Part shown: piece after piece, positions 35,601 through 47,300 of the stretch
How positions within the stretch are numbered: position 1 is the stretch's first letter
How the letters are laid out: each line of letters opens with the position of its first letter
Origin: Roseiconus nitratireducens
Lineage (GTDB): Bacteria > Planctomycetota > Planctomycetia > Pirellulales > Pirellulaceae
Length of the DNA: 64,000 nucleotides
Direction of reading: 5' to 3'
Assembly: GCF_008629675.1 (NCBI RefSeq)
Contig: NZ_VWOX01000001.1
Span: 186,001-250,000, forward strand
Position numbers and translations under genes: made by a program
The notes under the pieces: generated by a model
The model's database searches: none
Seen by the model: only the letters and a program-made list of their open reading frames with translations
What the model was told of the DNA's origin: nothing

Positions 35601-36062
35601 CTAGTGGGAATGTTCGAAGGCCGGTTCTTTGCCTTCGTACGCGCGGTAGAAATCAAAGATCGCTTTTTCCAAGTCTTCCGCGGTGGCCGGATCGGCAGAC
35701 TGTTTGCACTTCATCGCGGCGACCATGACCTTGTGCGCTGCCATCAGCGACTTTTGGTAGTTGTCCGCGTCCGGTTTGATCCGCTGCGCCATGAAGTACG
35801 ACGCGATCGTCTCTTGAATCATGGTTGCGTGATCTTCCTTGGTCGTCACCCAGCGGACCGACTGATTGACTGCTTGAGCAGTGACCTTTCCTTCGGAAAG
35901 CTCATTGATCTGAAGCTGGGCCTTCGAGATCGTGTGCTCATCTTCAAGCATCTTTTCAAACCGCATTTGATCACCATAAATCCCGCAGGGAACTTGGCAA
36001 TGTGCCATGGCGATGGAGGCGGTCACGAGCATTGCGAGCGTGGCAGTTAGCATTCGATTCAT
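35601..36062 (-). CDS. sodN: Nickel superoxide dismutase with Sec signal peptide
   Basis: The protein has 153 residues from the ATG at 36062. The first 20 form a signal peptide (positive MNR, hydrophobic core, AMA cleavage box). Cleavage after Ala20 leaves His21-Cys22-Gln-Val-Pro-Cys26-Gly-Ile-Tyr as the new N-terminus. This is the nickel-hook motif HCxxPCGxY of Ni-SOD, where His1, Cys2 and Cys6 hold the metal and Tyr9 lines the active site. The remaining 133 residues match the four-helix-bundle length of the mature enzyme. In Streptomyces the propeptide is removed by the protease SodX; here signal peptidase could do it, placing the enzyme in the periplasm. No sodX gene is seen beside it. It converges with the DUF1501 gene and diverges from nadE. 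Confidence 0.93.
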   Translation of the reverse strand: MNRMLTATLAMLVTASIAMAHCQVPCGIYGDQMRFEKMLEDEHTISKAQLQINELSEGKVTAQAVNQSVRWVTTKEDHATMIQETIASYFMAQRIKPDADNYQKSLMAAHKVMVAAMKCKQSADPATAEDLEKAIFDFYRAYEGKEPAFEHSH

Positions 36063-36345
36063 GGCTGTTTTCTTCTTCTGAGGGCGTCTGGCATAGGTGA
36101 GGGTCCGATTGAGTTTCGCGACGCGCGTTCACTTTCATCCGCGTCGCGAGCACCGTTCGGAGGAATCCGATTATAACGGTGATGCCGATTCGGCGGCACC
36201 GGGCGGTGGAGCGTGCGATTCTTTGCTTCGGCGATATAATGGCGATGCGCGTGCGGTCACCGCCAAGCGACGTGTCGCGGTGGTCCGATCTCGTCCCCTG
36301 CTGTCCTGCGGTCGCGGCCGAACGGGGGCCGATCGTGGTGACCGC

Positions 36346-38373
36346 ATGCCCGATGGACGCATCAACACTCTTGGATCGATCAACTTGTTTGAACACGGAA
36401 TCTTTCGCATTCAGGCGTCCGCCCCGCCCACCGTCGTCGCCAATCCGGTCGCGAATACCGATGCGGTCATCGAACATTTGAACCGTAGCGTGGCGGATCT
36501 GCTGGTGCTGCCGGAGCTGGGGCTGACCGGTTACACCTGCGGCGACTTGTTTGGCAGCGACGCTTTGCTCCGCGGGGCCGTCGAGGGACTGCTGCGAATT
36601 GCGAGGGCATCCGAAGGGGCACGTCCAGCCGTGGTGATCGGTTTGCCCCTGGTCGTCAACGGATCTTTGATGAATGTGGCGGCCGTTGTCGCGGACGGTG
36701 AGATTGCCGGCATCGTCCCCAAGACGTTCCTGCCGACTTACCGCGAGTTCTACGAGGGGCGGCACTTTCGCGGATCTGGCGCCGCGGATCCGGAGACCGT
36801 GACGATCGCTGGCGACGAGATTCCGTTTGGGACGGATCTGTTGTTCGCTTACGGCGAGGCGGTCCTTGCCGTGGAGATCTGCGAAGACTTTTGGACTCCG
36901 CTGCCACCGAGTAGTAGCGCGGCGGTTGCAGGTGCGAACGTGCTGATCAATCTGTCCGCCAGCAACGAAACCATTGGCAAGGCGGAATGGCGTCGCGACC
37001 TGGTCCGGTCTCAATCCGGACGTTGCATTGCCGCTTATGCGTACGTTTCGGCAGGCCCGGGCGAATCGACTTCGGACCTGGTTTTCGGCGGGCACTGCTT
37101 GATCGCCGAAAACGGAACGCTGCTGGGCCAGTCTCGCCGGATCGGCGACGGTCTGGAACCCGAGTGGGTCGCCGAGACCTCCGTCTGTTGTGACGTCGAT
37201 TTGCAGCGTTTGGCCCATGATCGTCGCGTCATCGGATCGTTTGATGACGTCGCGGAGCATTTGGAGCTGGACTACCGCCGGGTCGATTTATTCGAGGGTG
37301 CATCGGCGCGACCGGTTTCCGTCCCGTTGGCCCGATATGTTGATGCGCACCCGTTCGTGCCATCGGAGTCCGGCGAATTAGCGGCCCGTTGTGGAGAGAT
37401 TCTCGCCCTGCAGACTGCCGGTTTGGTCAAGCGATTGAGCTGTCTTTCCAAGGAAACAGCTTTAGCGATCGGGGTCTCGGGAGGCTTGGACAGCACCTTG
37501 GCTCTGTTGGTCGCCGTGCGGGCATGTGATGCGGCTGGATGGCCGCGGACCAGCATTCATGGCATCACGATGCCGGGCTTCGGGACCACGGCCCATACCC
37601 GCACCAGTGCCGATCGGTTGATCGAAGCGACGGAGATCACGGGAGATTGCATCGATATTCGCCAACTTTGTTTGGACACGTTTCGGTCGCTGGAGCATGA
37701 TCCGCTGGGCATCCCTTTGCCGGATGACGTGACGGTTGAAACGCTGCAAAGCCAGCTGAATGATCTGCCTGACGACGCGGCGGATTTGACGTTTGAGAAC
37801 GTCCAGGCTCGGATCCGCACGATGTTGTTAATGAATCGTGGGTTCGTCCTGGGAACCGGCGACATGAGCGAGCAGGCGCTCGGTTGGTCGACGTACAACG
37901 CCGATCACATGTCGATGTACAACGTCAACACGTCCGTCCCCAAGACCTTGGTGCGATTCCTTGTCCGCTACGCGGCGGATCATTTCTTTGACGGCGAGTT
38001 GACCGACCTGCTGCACCGTGTTGCCGATACCCCGATTTCACCTGAATTGCTGCCGCCATCCAGCGACGGAGAGATTCGTCAAAGCACCGAAAGCACGCTC
38101 GGTGCCTACGAGCTTCACGATTTTTTCTTGTTCCACTTCGTTCGCAACGGATTCACCCGCGACAAGATTCTGTTCTTGGCTTCCCAGGCGGCGTTTGACG
38201 AAACGTATTCACCCGCGACGATCGAACAGACGCTGGATACCTTCATCAAACGTTTCTTCCACAACCAGTTCAAAAGAAACTGCGTTCCCGATGGCCCCAA
38301 AGTGGGTTCGGTCAGCCTGTCGCCGCGGGGAGACTGGCGGATGCCCAGCGACGCCGATCCGGGAGCGTTTTGA
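36346..38373 (+). CDS. nadE: Glutamine-dependent NAD(+) synthetase
   Basis: The enzyme amidates nicotinic acid adenine dinucleotide to NAD+ using ATP and ammonia drawn from glutamine. From the ATG at 36346 (MPDGRINTLGSINLF) it has 675 residues, the length of the two-domain form. The N-terminal nitrilase-type glutaminase has Glu57 (LPELGLTGY), Lys126 (VPKTFLPTYREF) and Cys179 (VEICEDFW). The synthetase domain has the PP-loop SGGLDS at 378-383, and later GTGDMSEQALGWSTYNADHM and the C-terminal HNQFKRNCVPDGPK. The frame is open upstream of the chosen start, but the added residues are not family-like. A pair of 70-bp repeats follows the stop. Confidence 0.95.
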   Translation: MPDGRINTLGSINLFEHGIFRIQASAPPTVVANPVANTDAVIEHLNRSVADLLVLPELGLTGYTCGDLFGSDALLRGAVEGLLRIARASEGARPAVVIGLPLVVNGSLMNVAAVVADGEIAGIVPKTFLPTYREFYEGRHFRGSGAADPETVTIAGDEIPFGTDLLFAYGEAVLAVEICEDFWTPLPPSSSAAVAGANVLINLSASNETIGKAEWRRDLVRSQSGRCIAAYAYVSAGPGESTSDLVFGGHCLIAENGTLLGQSRRIGDGLEPEWVAETSVCCDVDLQRLAHDRRVIGSFDDVAEHLELDYRRVDLFEGASARPVSVPLARYVDAHPFVPSESGELAARCGEILALQTAGLVKRLSCLSKETALAIGVSGGLDSTLALLVAVRACDAAGWPRTSIHGITMPGFGTTAHTRTSADRLIEATEITGDCIDIRQLCLDTFRSLEHDPLGIPLPDDVTVETLQSQLNDLPDDAADLTFENVQARIRTMLLMNRGFVLGTGDMSEQALGWSTYNADHMSMYNVNTSVPKTLVRFLVRYAADHFFDGELTDLLHRVADTPISPELLPPSSDGEIRQSTESTLGAYELHDFFLFHFVRNGFTRDKILFLASQAAFDETYSPATIEQTLDTFIKRFFHNQFKRNCVPDGPKVGSVSLSPRGDWRMPSDADPGAF

Positions 38374-38393
38374 GTCGGGGCGGCCGGCATCCC

Positions 38394-38463
38394 CTGGTTC
38401 CAAGGCTCCCGCCTTGGAACCGGCTGTCTCGCAGGCTCCGCCTGCCGACTCGCCGGTTCCGCC
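38394..38463 (+). repeat. 70-bp double-hairpin repeat, copy 1
   Basis: The unit contains two hairpins: GGTTCCAAGGC-TCCC-GCCTTGGAACC with an 11-bp perfect stem, and GCAGGC-TCC-GCCTGC with a 6-bp stem. It starts 20 bases after the nadE stop, in a convergent gap with the metallophosphatase gene. A near-identical copy follows 57 bases later. Confidence 0.85.
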
Positions 38464-38520
38464 GAGATGCCTCGACCGCACTGTTCCATCGCTACGCTAG
38501 AACGTTCCGGGATTCCGTTC

Positions 38521-38590
38521 CTGGTTCCAAGGCTCCCGCCTTGGAACCGGATGTCTCGCAGGCTTTGCCTGCCGACTCGCCGGTTCCGCC
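38521..38590 (+). repeat. 70-bp double-hairpin repeat, copy 2
   Basis: This copy differs from the first at about three positions. The differences lie outside the stems: one C to A between the hairpins, and the loop TCC changed to TTT within GCAGGC-loop-GCCTGC. Both stems are therefore intact in both copies. The remaining 75 bases to the metallophosphatase stop show nothing further. Confidence 0.85.
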
Positions 38591-38665
38591 AAGCTGCTTC
38601 GTCCGCATTCGTCGGTGACTCGCCGATCGGGGAACACGCGGAATCGCAACCCGCTCGAACACGCG

Positions 38666-41005
38666 TCATCCCAGCCGGTTTTGGCCGGCGTTCTCATCCT
38701 GGTAAATCACCACGGGCCAACCGGGAAACTGATGGTCCGGGTGGTCCTCGGTGGCGTCGATCAGGAATCGATAGGAATTGATCGTGAACGTTTTTGCTTC
38801 GGTGTCGATCACGACCAAACCGAATCCGCTGGCCTTTTGATGTGCCCGCTCGTAGCGGTTCTTCTTGGAGGCGACTTCCGGATTCCCAACGGCGTAGACA
38901 TACACCAGATTGCCCAAGCCGTCGCGATACTCGCCGGTGTTCGGTAGGCCGTGTTTGGGACGATGCTGGTGAGGCATTCCGACTTCGTCCGGTCGCCACC
39001 AACGGGGATAGCCGGCGGCGATCGCCGGCGTGCAGAACGACCAGAACGAATCGCGTTGCTTTTCAACGCCGTACTGAACCAGGGAAGTCAAGTGCTGGTC
39101 ACCGTTGATGTGCAACGGTTTGCCGGGGCGGGCGATCTCGATTGCCCGATTGCGAGGCGTTTGGGGCCATCCACCGCAATCCAGGTCCGCGACCAGGTAA
39201 CCGTTGTATCCTCCGTGATGCGTGGCGACACCGGCGAACACGGTCTGGCTGAGCAGTACCTTCATCGAGTGGCCTCGCCAATCAGAAGCCCAGTCTTTCA
39301 AGAACTTCTCCTGGCGTTCCCCCAACAGTACCAGTCCGGGTTCATCCAGTTTGAGCGGGTCGATGTCGGGGTCCCTGAGGTGGTCCGCCCGCCCGGAGCC
39401 GGTGTCCACGCGGTTGGGGCCGCTTTTCCATTGGCGGTCAGCGATGACGGCGAAACTGACCCCGCCGTAAACCATGTCGCCGTAGTAGACGCTGATGTCC
39501 TGTTTGACCGGGGTCGGATCGTAAGGATCCGGGTGGTGACCGCAGTTGGTGCGGTGAACGACATTCACCATCCGTGCCGGCTCGATGTATCCGCCGTTGG
39601 ATGACGCTCCGCCCGATTCAATGTCCATCGGCGCACCGCCCTCGCCCCAGATGTTGCCCTGGAAGACGTCGTGGTCATCAGGCAAGCAGAGCGTGGGGCG
39701 GTCTTTGATCGCTTCCCGGAAGGCCCAGCCGAACTGGTAGTACTTGCGCAAATAGTTCAGGATGGCTGGTCCGGCGGGCCGCCGAATCAAACCGTAACCG
39801 CCATGGTTCTCGTACAGCTGGTCCCCGGAGAAGTAAAGCATGTCCGGATCCAACCGTACCAGATTGTTGGCCACGGGTTCATAGGGAAACGCGTAGTCGT
39901 TCTGGCAAGTCAGCGCGCCCAGACGCAGCGGGCGTCCGGTCGGATTGGACCGAATGGTCCCCTGCCAATGCGTCACCGTTTCTTTTCCGCTGGGATGTTG
40001 TTCGCGGTAGGTCACTCGGTACGGCGTGTCGGAAGTCGCGTCCCATTGGGGGACGCGAAACGTGGCGGTCCAGGCGTCCGGATCCAGTTCTTGCTTGCCC
40101 AACGGTTGCCACTGGCCGTCACGCTCAATCTCCAATTCGACATCGTGGTTGTCGGATTCTCCCAGCGGGCCGGTCAATGCGGTGAGCTTCATCACGAAGC
40201 CTTCCTCGCCGCGCGAGTCGCTTAGCGAATACATGGACCACAGGATCGGTCCGAATTCGCGACGTTGATCGACCTCAAACGCATCCCCGCTGACCGACCA
40301 ATCACGAAAACGATAGCGAGCTCCTTGGCCTTTCTTCAGCTGCGTGTCGAAATTGTTGACAATCGCAATGTTCCCGAGCAGCCCATCGGCGGCCACCTGC
40401 GCGGTCAGTTCACCCAGCTTCTGCCCCGACGCGTCGTGTGCGGTGAGTGTCAGTTCACAACCGTCCCCCGCCGGGCGGCCGGACAGGGTCAGACGCAAGT
40501 TTTCGGGATGATCGGCGCCTTCGATCGCTTGCGTTTTGCGATTGATCATCAACGATCCATTTCGAAGCCCGGCTTTCACACCACTTTTCGCAAAGACGTT
40601 GCTGCGGTATTCGTTCAAGTCACTTTTCACACCGACTTTGAACCCCACGCCGTCGTCCTTGCCCGCAACCTGGATCTGCGTGACCACGACACTGGTTTGG
40701 AATCCCTTGGTCGGGTCGACCAATTGATGCGTGATCAGATGGACGTTGCGATCACCCCCGCTGGTCAAACACTCCGCGGCACCGTCGCGAATCACCCAGT
40801 CCTCCATCGGATTGGCCCAGCAGTTCCCCGCCAACCAGACACGGTCGTGCGTGTCCGACCAATTGACCGAGGGTTCAAATTGCGAGGAGTCGGAGGATTC
40901 GGCAGCCTGGCAACTTGTCGACTGAGCTGATTCGGAAAGTCCCATCAGGGCACCGCTGGCGCCCAGAGTTTTGAGAGCGGAACGGCGGGGGAACTGGTTG
41001 GACAT
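38666..41005 (-). CDS. Tat-exported PhoD-like metallophosphatase with N-terminal beta-sandwich domain
   Basis: From the ATG at 41005 ([15 protein letters not shown]) the protein has 779 residues with a Tat-type signal ([18 protein letters not shown]). Residues about 50-250 form a LamG/concanavalin-like region ([20 protein letters not shown]). A fibronectin-like stretch follows ([17 protein letters not shown]). The metallophosphoesterase part begins near 380 ([15 protein letters not shown]). It shows the metal motifs [25 protein letters not shown] and [14 protein letters not shown]. It probably hydrolyses phosphate mono- or diesters outside the cytoplasm. PhoD-like enzymes respond to phosphate limitation in many bacteria, but no Pho box is evident here. 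The open frame extends upstream to 41095 without similarity. Confidence 0.85.
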   Translation of the reverse strand: MSNQFPRRSALKTLGASGALMGLSESAQSTSCQAAESSDSSQFEPSVNWSDTHDRVWLAGNCWANPMEDWVIRDGAAECLTSGGDRNVHLITHQLVDPTKGFQTSVVVTQIQVAGKDDGVGFKVGVKSDLNEYRSNVFAKSGVKAGLRNGSLMINRKTQAIEGADHPENLRLTLSGRPAGDGCELTLTAHDASGQKLGELTAQVAADGLLGNIAIVNNFDTQLKKGQGARYRFRDWSVSGDAFEVDQRREFGPILWSMYSLSDSRGEEGFVMKLTALTGPLGESDNHDVELEIERDGQWQPLGKQELDPDAWTATFRVPQWDATSDTPYRVTYREQHPSGKETVTHWQGTIRSNPTGRPLRLGALTCQNDYAFPYEPVANNLVRLDPDMLYFSGDQLYENHGGYGLIRRPAGPAILNYLRKYYQFGWAFREAIKDRPTLCLPDDHDVFQGNIWGEGGAPMDIESGGASSNGGYIEPARMVNVVHRTNCGHHPDPYDPTPVKQDISVYYGDMVYGGVSFAVIADRQWKSGPNRVDTGSGRADHLRDPDIDPLKLDEPGLVLLGERQEKFLKDWASDWRGHSMKVLLSQTVFAGVATHHGGYNGYLVADLDCGGWPQTPRNRAIEIARPGKPLHINGDQHLTSLVQYGVEKQRDSFWSFCTPAIAAGYPRWWRPDEVGMPHQHRPKHGLPNTGEYRDGLGNLVYVYAVGNPEVASKKNRYERAHQKASGFGLVVIDTEAKTFTINSYRFLIDATEDHPDHQFPGWPVVIYQDENAGQNRLG

Positions 41006-41340
41006 GAAACACTGGGGGTGTTCGGGAAAGAAGCGATCACCTCTCCATTGTAAGCGGACGAGCCCGCCGGCCGGACAGGTGTCCAAGCAAATCACTTCAC
41101 CGTCCAGCTCGGAGGTCGTGCCGTATTACTTCCCCCGTTCGTTTCAAGGAGGGTCGAGCGCCAGTTTCCGTAGTTTCCGTAGGTCATGCTGTGCATGACA
41201 CCAGGGTTTCATGAACCGCCGACTGCTGACGGTGACCCCAACAGCATGGCCTGCCGCTGGTTCTGAACGACCCGGTGCGACCCAGGGAGCCGCCGAGAAC
41301 TGGCGGTCTCCCTTCGGAATCTCAACTCACACGATCGCGG
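41006..41340. other. 335-base gap between the giant gene and the metallophosphatase gene
   Basis: Both flanking genes are on the minus strand, so this holds the end of the giant transcript and the promoter of the metallophosphatase gene. The one clear structure is the hairpin at 41183-41199. No coding sequence or strong promoter is visible. Confidence 0.5.
41183..41199. repeat. Perfect 7-bp hairpin GTCATGC-TGT-GCATGAC
   Basis: This 17-base hairpin lies 142 bases beyond the giant gene's stop. It has the same loop and stem as the hairpin at 25502-25518, apart from one base pair changed on both sides (T-A here, G-C there). Both are preceded by GTAG. Confidence 0.6.
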
Positions 41341-44300
41341 CTACAGCAAGTCGCCGAACGCGATATCCAGAGCGGCCAGCCGATCTTCCGTCGCTTCGTC
41401 GGAGGATTCGTCAAGCTGCTGTGCGAGCAGATCGATCAGGTCATCGCCCGCTTCGGTTTCGGACTGCCCGGTGACCGCCAACGGCTGGTCATTGTCGGAA
41501 ACGATCGCAGGTGCGTCCGAATCTTCTTTGGCGATGGCCGCCGAGGTCGATGTCGGAGTTTGCAGCCGGTCCGAAGAGACCGATTCGCCTTCGCCGAGGG
41601 CACTGCGCCGTGCCAATTCGTTGATGACTCCCAAGGCATCGCTGGGGGTGATGCGTTGGTCGCCGTTGACATCGTAGAACGGCGGTCCCATGTCGTTCTC
41701 GGTCACGGGCACGCTGGGAGCATCGGCCCGAGCCAAACGGTTGATTACCAACAACGCGTCGATCGGCGAAATGTTGCCGTCGTCGTTGACGTCCGGGAAC
41801 AGGTTCGGGTTTTGCAACCGGCTGGCCGTCACTTGCACGCGAACGGTACCGGGGCTACTGGTCCGACCTTCGCTATCGGTGATCGTGTACTGGAACGAGT
41901 CCACGCCCACGAAGCCCGACGCCGGAATGTACCGGATCGTTCCGTCGTTGAGCACCACGGCGGAGCCTTGGTTCGGGCCGCCAACGACTTCGATCGACTG
42001 CAGATTCAACCCACCGTCGGGTGCGCCGGCTTCCGCATCGGGATCTTCATCGTTCAAGACAACGTTGATGTCGACCGGTTCGTTCAGGTACGTGCCGGCC
42101 TGGTCATCGCGAGCGATCGGCGCCGCGTTGGCCGAAATGGTGACCAGCACTTCTTCGCTGTAGGCGTTTTCAAAGTCCGCGACTCGATATCGGAATTGAT
42201 CTTCGGTCGAGAAACTCTGGAAGGCCGTGAACGTGATCACGCCGTTGTTGTCGATCGACAGCGAACCGAATGCCGGCTGCAGCGTGATGTCGATGCTGGT
42301 CGGATCGATCTCGCCATCGACATCGGAGTCGTTCGCCAGCACATTGATGACCGTCGGTCCGGATGGATTCAGGGTCGGGTTGTCCGCGACGCCCATCGGA
42401 GCGTCGTTGACGCCTTCCACCGTGACGGCGACCGTCACGGTGTTGCTTTGAACGCCCTGGGAGTCGCGAAGCGAATAGGTGAACGAATCGACGCCCGATT
42501 GTCCGGACGGAATCGCTTGCAGCGAGGTCGCCGTCGTCGGATCGTAAACGATTTCTCCGGTTGCGGGGTTGTATGTGACGCGGGCACCGCTGAGCGAGAA
42601 TCCGTCCTCCGGCAGAAGCAAGGTCAGCGTATCATCCGGATTGCCGACATCTGGGTCGACATCGTTCGCCAGCAGATCATCCGCCGTCAGCATCAACGGC
42701 GTGTCTTCGTCGGTCATCAAGTCATCGGCGACGGCGACCGGCGGATCGTTCAGGGCGGTGATGACCAGCCGCAGCGTGAGCGGTGAACTCACTCCGTCGG
42801 CCGAATCAATCGCGGTGACGGAGAGGTCGACCGTTCCGTTGGCATTGGGTGCCGGCACGAAGCGGAGGATCCCGTCATCGCTGATTTGCGGCAGCGTTTG
42901 GAACAGGTCCTGGGCATCGACCGGAGTGACGACTTCGAAGCGGACCGTCTGGTCGCTTTCATCGCTCGGTCCGGGGCTGATGTTCGTCGCCCAAGGCTCC
43001 GCGTAGGGGCCACTGTCCTCGTCGACCGTGATCGGATCCATCGGCGAATCGAACGTCGGGGCGTCGTTGACCGCGTTGATGGTCAACGTGAACGTTCGGA
43101 CGGCACTGGAGGCCTCGGTCGTTCCGTCGGTTGGGATATCGAACAATTGGACCGTGAAGGTGGCTTGGCCGTTGGCATCGGCAGCCGTTTCAAATTGCAA
43201 CTGCGCGGTGTGGTCGTTGTCGTCGACGACCGCCGTCGGCTCGGAAGCAAACAGTCCCGTGTCCCCGCCGGTTTGCGTGATCACGAAGAACACGTCCTGG
43301 GATGCCAATTCGTCGGTCGCGGTGGGCGGACCCGAGAACACGTTGGTTGCCCAATCATCGATCGAAACCATGCCGGCATCTTCGTCGACGACGACCGACG
43401 ACGGTCCGCTGAATTGCGGTGCATCGTTGACGGGCTGGACTTCGATCGAGACGGTGTTCGAAGCGATTCGCGGATCCTGGCGAACGGTTTGTCCGCTGCC
43501 GACGTCGACGGTGACGCCATCGTCGGTCACCGTGTAGATGAACGAATCGGTTCCCACGAAGTTTTGTCGCGGCGTGTAACGCAAGCCGATCAATTGCCCG
43601 TTGTCACGGATCTCCGTGATCGTTCCGCCGAAAGCGGTTTGACGCGGGGTGGGTTCTTTGAGGGCGAGCGTCTGGTTGCCGCCCGGTGTCAGATCGGCCG
43701 CTTCGTTGTCAGGTCCGACTGCGAAGACGTCCAGCAATCCCGGCGTGGTCGCGTCGCCTCGACTGTAAATCTCGACGCTGCCGTCCTCCAGCATGGTGAA
43801 GCTGAGCGGATCGATGTCCGTGCGGACCACCGGTGCGTCATTGACCGGAAGCACATCGACAGTGAACGTCTGCGGGTCCGACTCAAAAAGGTCGCCGCGG
43901 TTGGGATCCCTGGTGCCATCATCGGTCAGGACGACTTCGAAATCAAAGCTGCCGAACGCATTGGCGGCGGGTCGGAACCGCAACGTTCCTTCCGGAGTGA
44001 TCGTCGGGAACTCGCTGAAGAAGTCACTGGCTTCCGACGCCGAGAAACTCAGCGGCGTGATGGAGAACTGCACGTCCTGACCGCTGATGGCATCGACCTC
44101 GTCGAAGGCCGTGGTCGGCGGTCCGGCTTCAATGTTGAAGGCAAAGTTCTCGATCTGCGTCGCCGCGCTGTCTTCCGGCGTTTCGATCGGCGCTCGAGCG
44201 CCGGTCGGATCGGAGAGATCCGCCGGCGGCAGGTTCAACGAGAACTGCGGCTTGTCGTTGACCGGATTGAGCACCAGTTGAACGACGTTGCTGGAACTCT

Positions 44301-47300
44301 TGGGATCGGGAACCAGCTGACCGCCTACGTAGCTGGTGCCGTCGTCGACGACCGTGTAGACGAACGAGTCCGGGCCGCCGATCTGGTTGTTGTAATCCAG
44401 CGGAGGCGTGTAATAGACGCCCGGACGGTTCTGGGCATCGACACCGACCGTCAGCGTTCCGCCCAGCACCGTTCGCATCGGCACGGTGCCCATCGACAGA
44501 GTCTGGCCGCCACCTTCGATCGCGGGATCAGCTTCGTTGTCCGGTCCCACGGTGAACACGTCCATCAATCCGACCGGGTTGTAACCGGTGGCCGACGGAT
44601 CGCGGCTGAACGGGATGAAGTACGACTGCGGCGGATCGCCGATCGGCTGCGAAACATCCTCTCGCAGCGTGTAGGTGATCGTCGCGTCGGTGATCAGGCC
44701 GGTGGCCGGATCGACTTGGCGGGCGACGGCATAGGCATCGTCCGGATTGTTGACTTCACCGGTACCGGCGACGTCCGGATCGAAGCGAGGCGGATCGTTG
44801 ACCGGACGGACGTTGACCGTGAAGGTTTTTGATACCGATTCGGCCGGAGAGCCGTTGTCGGTCCCGGTCACGACGTACACGGCCGTCCCCGCGATATCGG
44901 TCGCCGGGAAGAACTCGATCGATGAACCGGAGCTGACGTCCGGATCGGCGGTCATCAGGTTGGTGGGAGCCGACGAGACCTCTTGAATCGTGAAGGTGAC
45001 CGTCTGGCCCTGTTCGTCCGTGCCTTTGTCGGGTGAACCGCCAACCACGTTGGTGAAGAAGCTGTCGACAACCCACGTCGCCGGATCGTCTTCGAAAACT
45101 TCCACTTCCGTCGGGATGTCGAACTCCGGTGGCGAGTTGAACGGTGTCACCGTGATCGACACGGTGGCGAAGTCCGCGGTCGCCAGGAATTCAGGGCCGT
45201 TGTTGCGTTGGGTGCTGACGGCGTACCGGAACGTGTCGACACCTTCGAAGTCCAAGTTGGGCGTGTAGGTGAACAAGCCCAGCACCGGATCGTCGACACG
45301 AACCTGACCGTTGGCGGTCTGGTAGATGGTGTCGGTGGGATGTGGAACCAACGTGCCGTCGATGACAATTTGCGGCGTGACGAACTCGTCGTTGGGCAGC
45401 ACATCATTAGCGACCAGGCCGGCGAAGTTACCGCCGTCGACGGTCAACACGTCGTCTTCCGAAACGACATAGAAATCATCGTCGACCGCGTCGGCCGCAG
45501 CGACGTCAAAGATGCCGATCTGGTAATCTTCGACTTCACCGTTGTTGGCGATGCCGCCGGGCGAGTTGGTGCCCTCCGAGGAAATCCGGAATCGGGCGTA
45601 AGTCATTCCTACCGACGCGTTGGCCGGAGTGAAGACGCGCAGCTGGTTCAGCCCGTCCACGACCGCCGCGCCAGAAAGCACCCGTTCGTTGTTCTCGTTG
45701 AAATCGCCGTCGCGGTTGAAGTCGATCCAGGCATCGATCACGCCACTTCCGGTGACTTGAATCGGGAGCACGGCACCGGCCGCGTCGTTGCGGTTTAGGA
45801 ACGCCAGCACGTCGTTTGGATTCGAGGTTTGACCGGTGCTTGCATCGGCCAACAACACGCCGTTGACGGTGCTGCTGCCAACGAACGCCCCGACCGGAAC
45901 TCCATCTTCGTCATCGACGCCATTGGTGTCGTCTTGGTTCACCGGTTGGCCGTTGACTTCGCTGTCGACCAGATCACCCAGACGCGGCGTCTGAGTGTCG
46001 CTGATCGCGTGTCTGGGGCCACCGGCGGTGCCCAGCGTCCCGTAGCTATTGGGAGCATCCCCGAAGTCCAATTCGACATCGGGCATCAGGATCGTGAACT
46101 GCGTCGTCCCGTTGGGCCGATTCGGCTGCAACGGATTGCCCGCCAGGTCGGTGATCACGGTGTTATCAAGCGTGATCACGAACACCGAACTGTTGGACCA
46201 TTGGCCCGATGACGGAGTCAGGCTGAGGATTCCGTTGTTCGGATTGAACCGCGCGAAATAATCCGTCTCACTGGTCAGCAGGAATCCGTTCTCGGTGACC
46301 GAAATCGCACCCGGGGTAATCGTGGCCGGGTCCGGGCCGATCCCCGGATCATCGGAGAACAAGATGTCGAAGGACGTCAGTTCTCCGGAGGCCAGTTGGA
46401 CCACGGCAAACGTCTGATCCAAATCGATCCCGCCCGCATCATTGTCCTCGGGGTTCAGCAACTGGACGGTCGGGCCGACGAAGTCCGCACGTTCGATGGC
46501 ACCGCGGTCCTTGAAGATGTCGGATCCCAAGCCCGGTGGCGGATCCTGAGTCGGATCGTCGATCCGGAACTGGTTGAACAGGTCGCGATCCGGGGTTGTG
46601 ATGGGCGACGGAGAAATACCCAGCGGGCTTTTGACGGCGACAATGCTCGGTCGGTCCTGCAACGTGTTGCGAGAACTGTCGATCGCCGGGCTGCCTTGAG
46701 CGAGATAGAAATTTCCGCCCAAGGGGTCCACGAACAACGGATCGTCGCTCTCCAGCGGAATCATCGTGTTGTCGCTGAAGTTGCCGGGGTTGTTGTTTCC
46801 TTGCAGCAGCGTGGCCCCAACAACCGTCGAAGACGACGTGCCATCGATCGAGATCGCGGTGTCAGTGTTTGCGATGATGTTGTTTAGCAAGGTCGGGCTG
46901 GCGTTTTCGGTTACGTTGATGCCCGTGCCCGTTGGTTGTTCACCGCCAAAGATCGTGTTGTTCAGGATTCGGCCATAGGGAACTGCGGCCAGCGGAACGG
47001 CCCCGCTATTGGGATCGCCGCTGAACAGGATGCCGCCGTTACCCGAGACAGCGATCACGTTGTTTTCGATCGTGATCCCGGGAACCAGCCGTTCCGCATT
47101 GACGGTCGGCAGGTTACGCACCGAGCTTGGCGAAGGCAGGTCACCATCGGAGTTGCGAGCCCCCGCGTCGACGACGATTCCGTATTGCAGAGAATCCTTG
47201 ATCGCGTTTTGCTCGATCTGGATTTGGCCGGTTTCGCGACGGGTGTTTTGGTCACCAAATCGCGTGATCCCTTCACCCAGAATCATGCGGTCGTTGGTGT

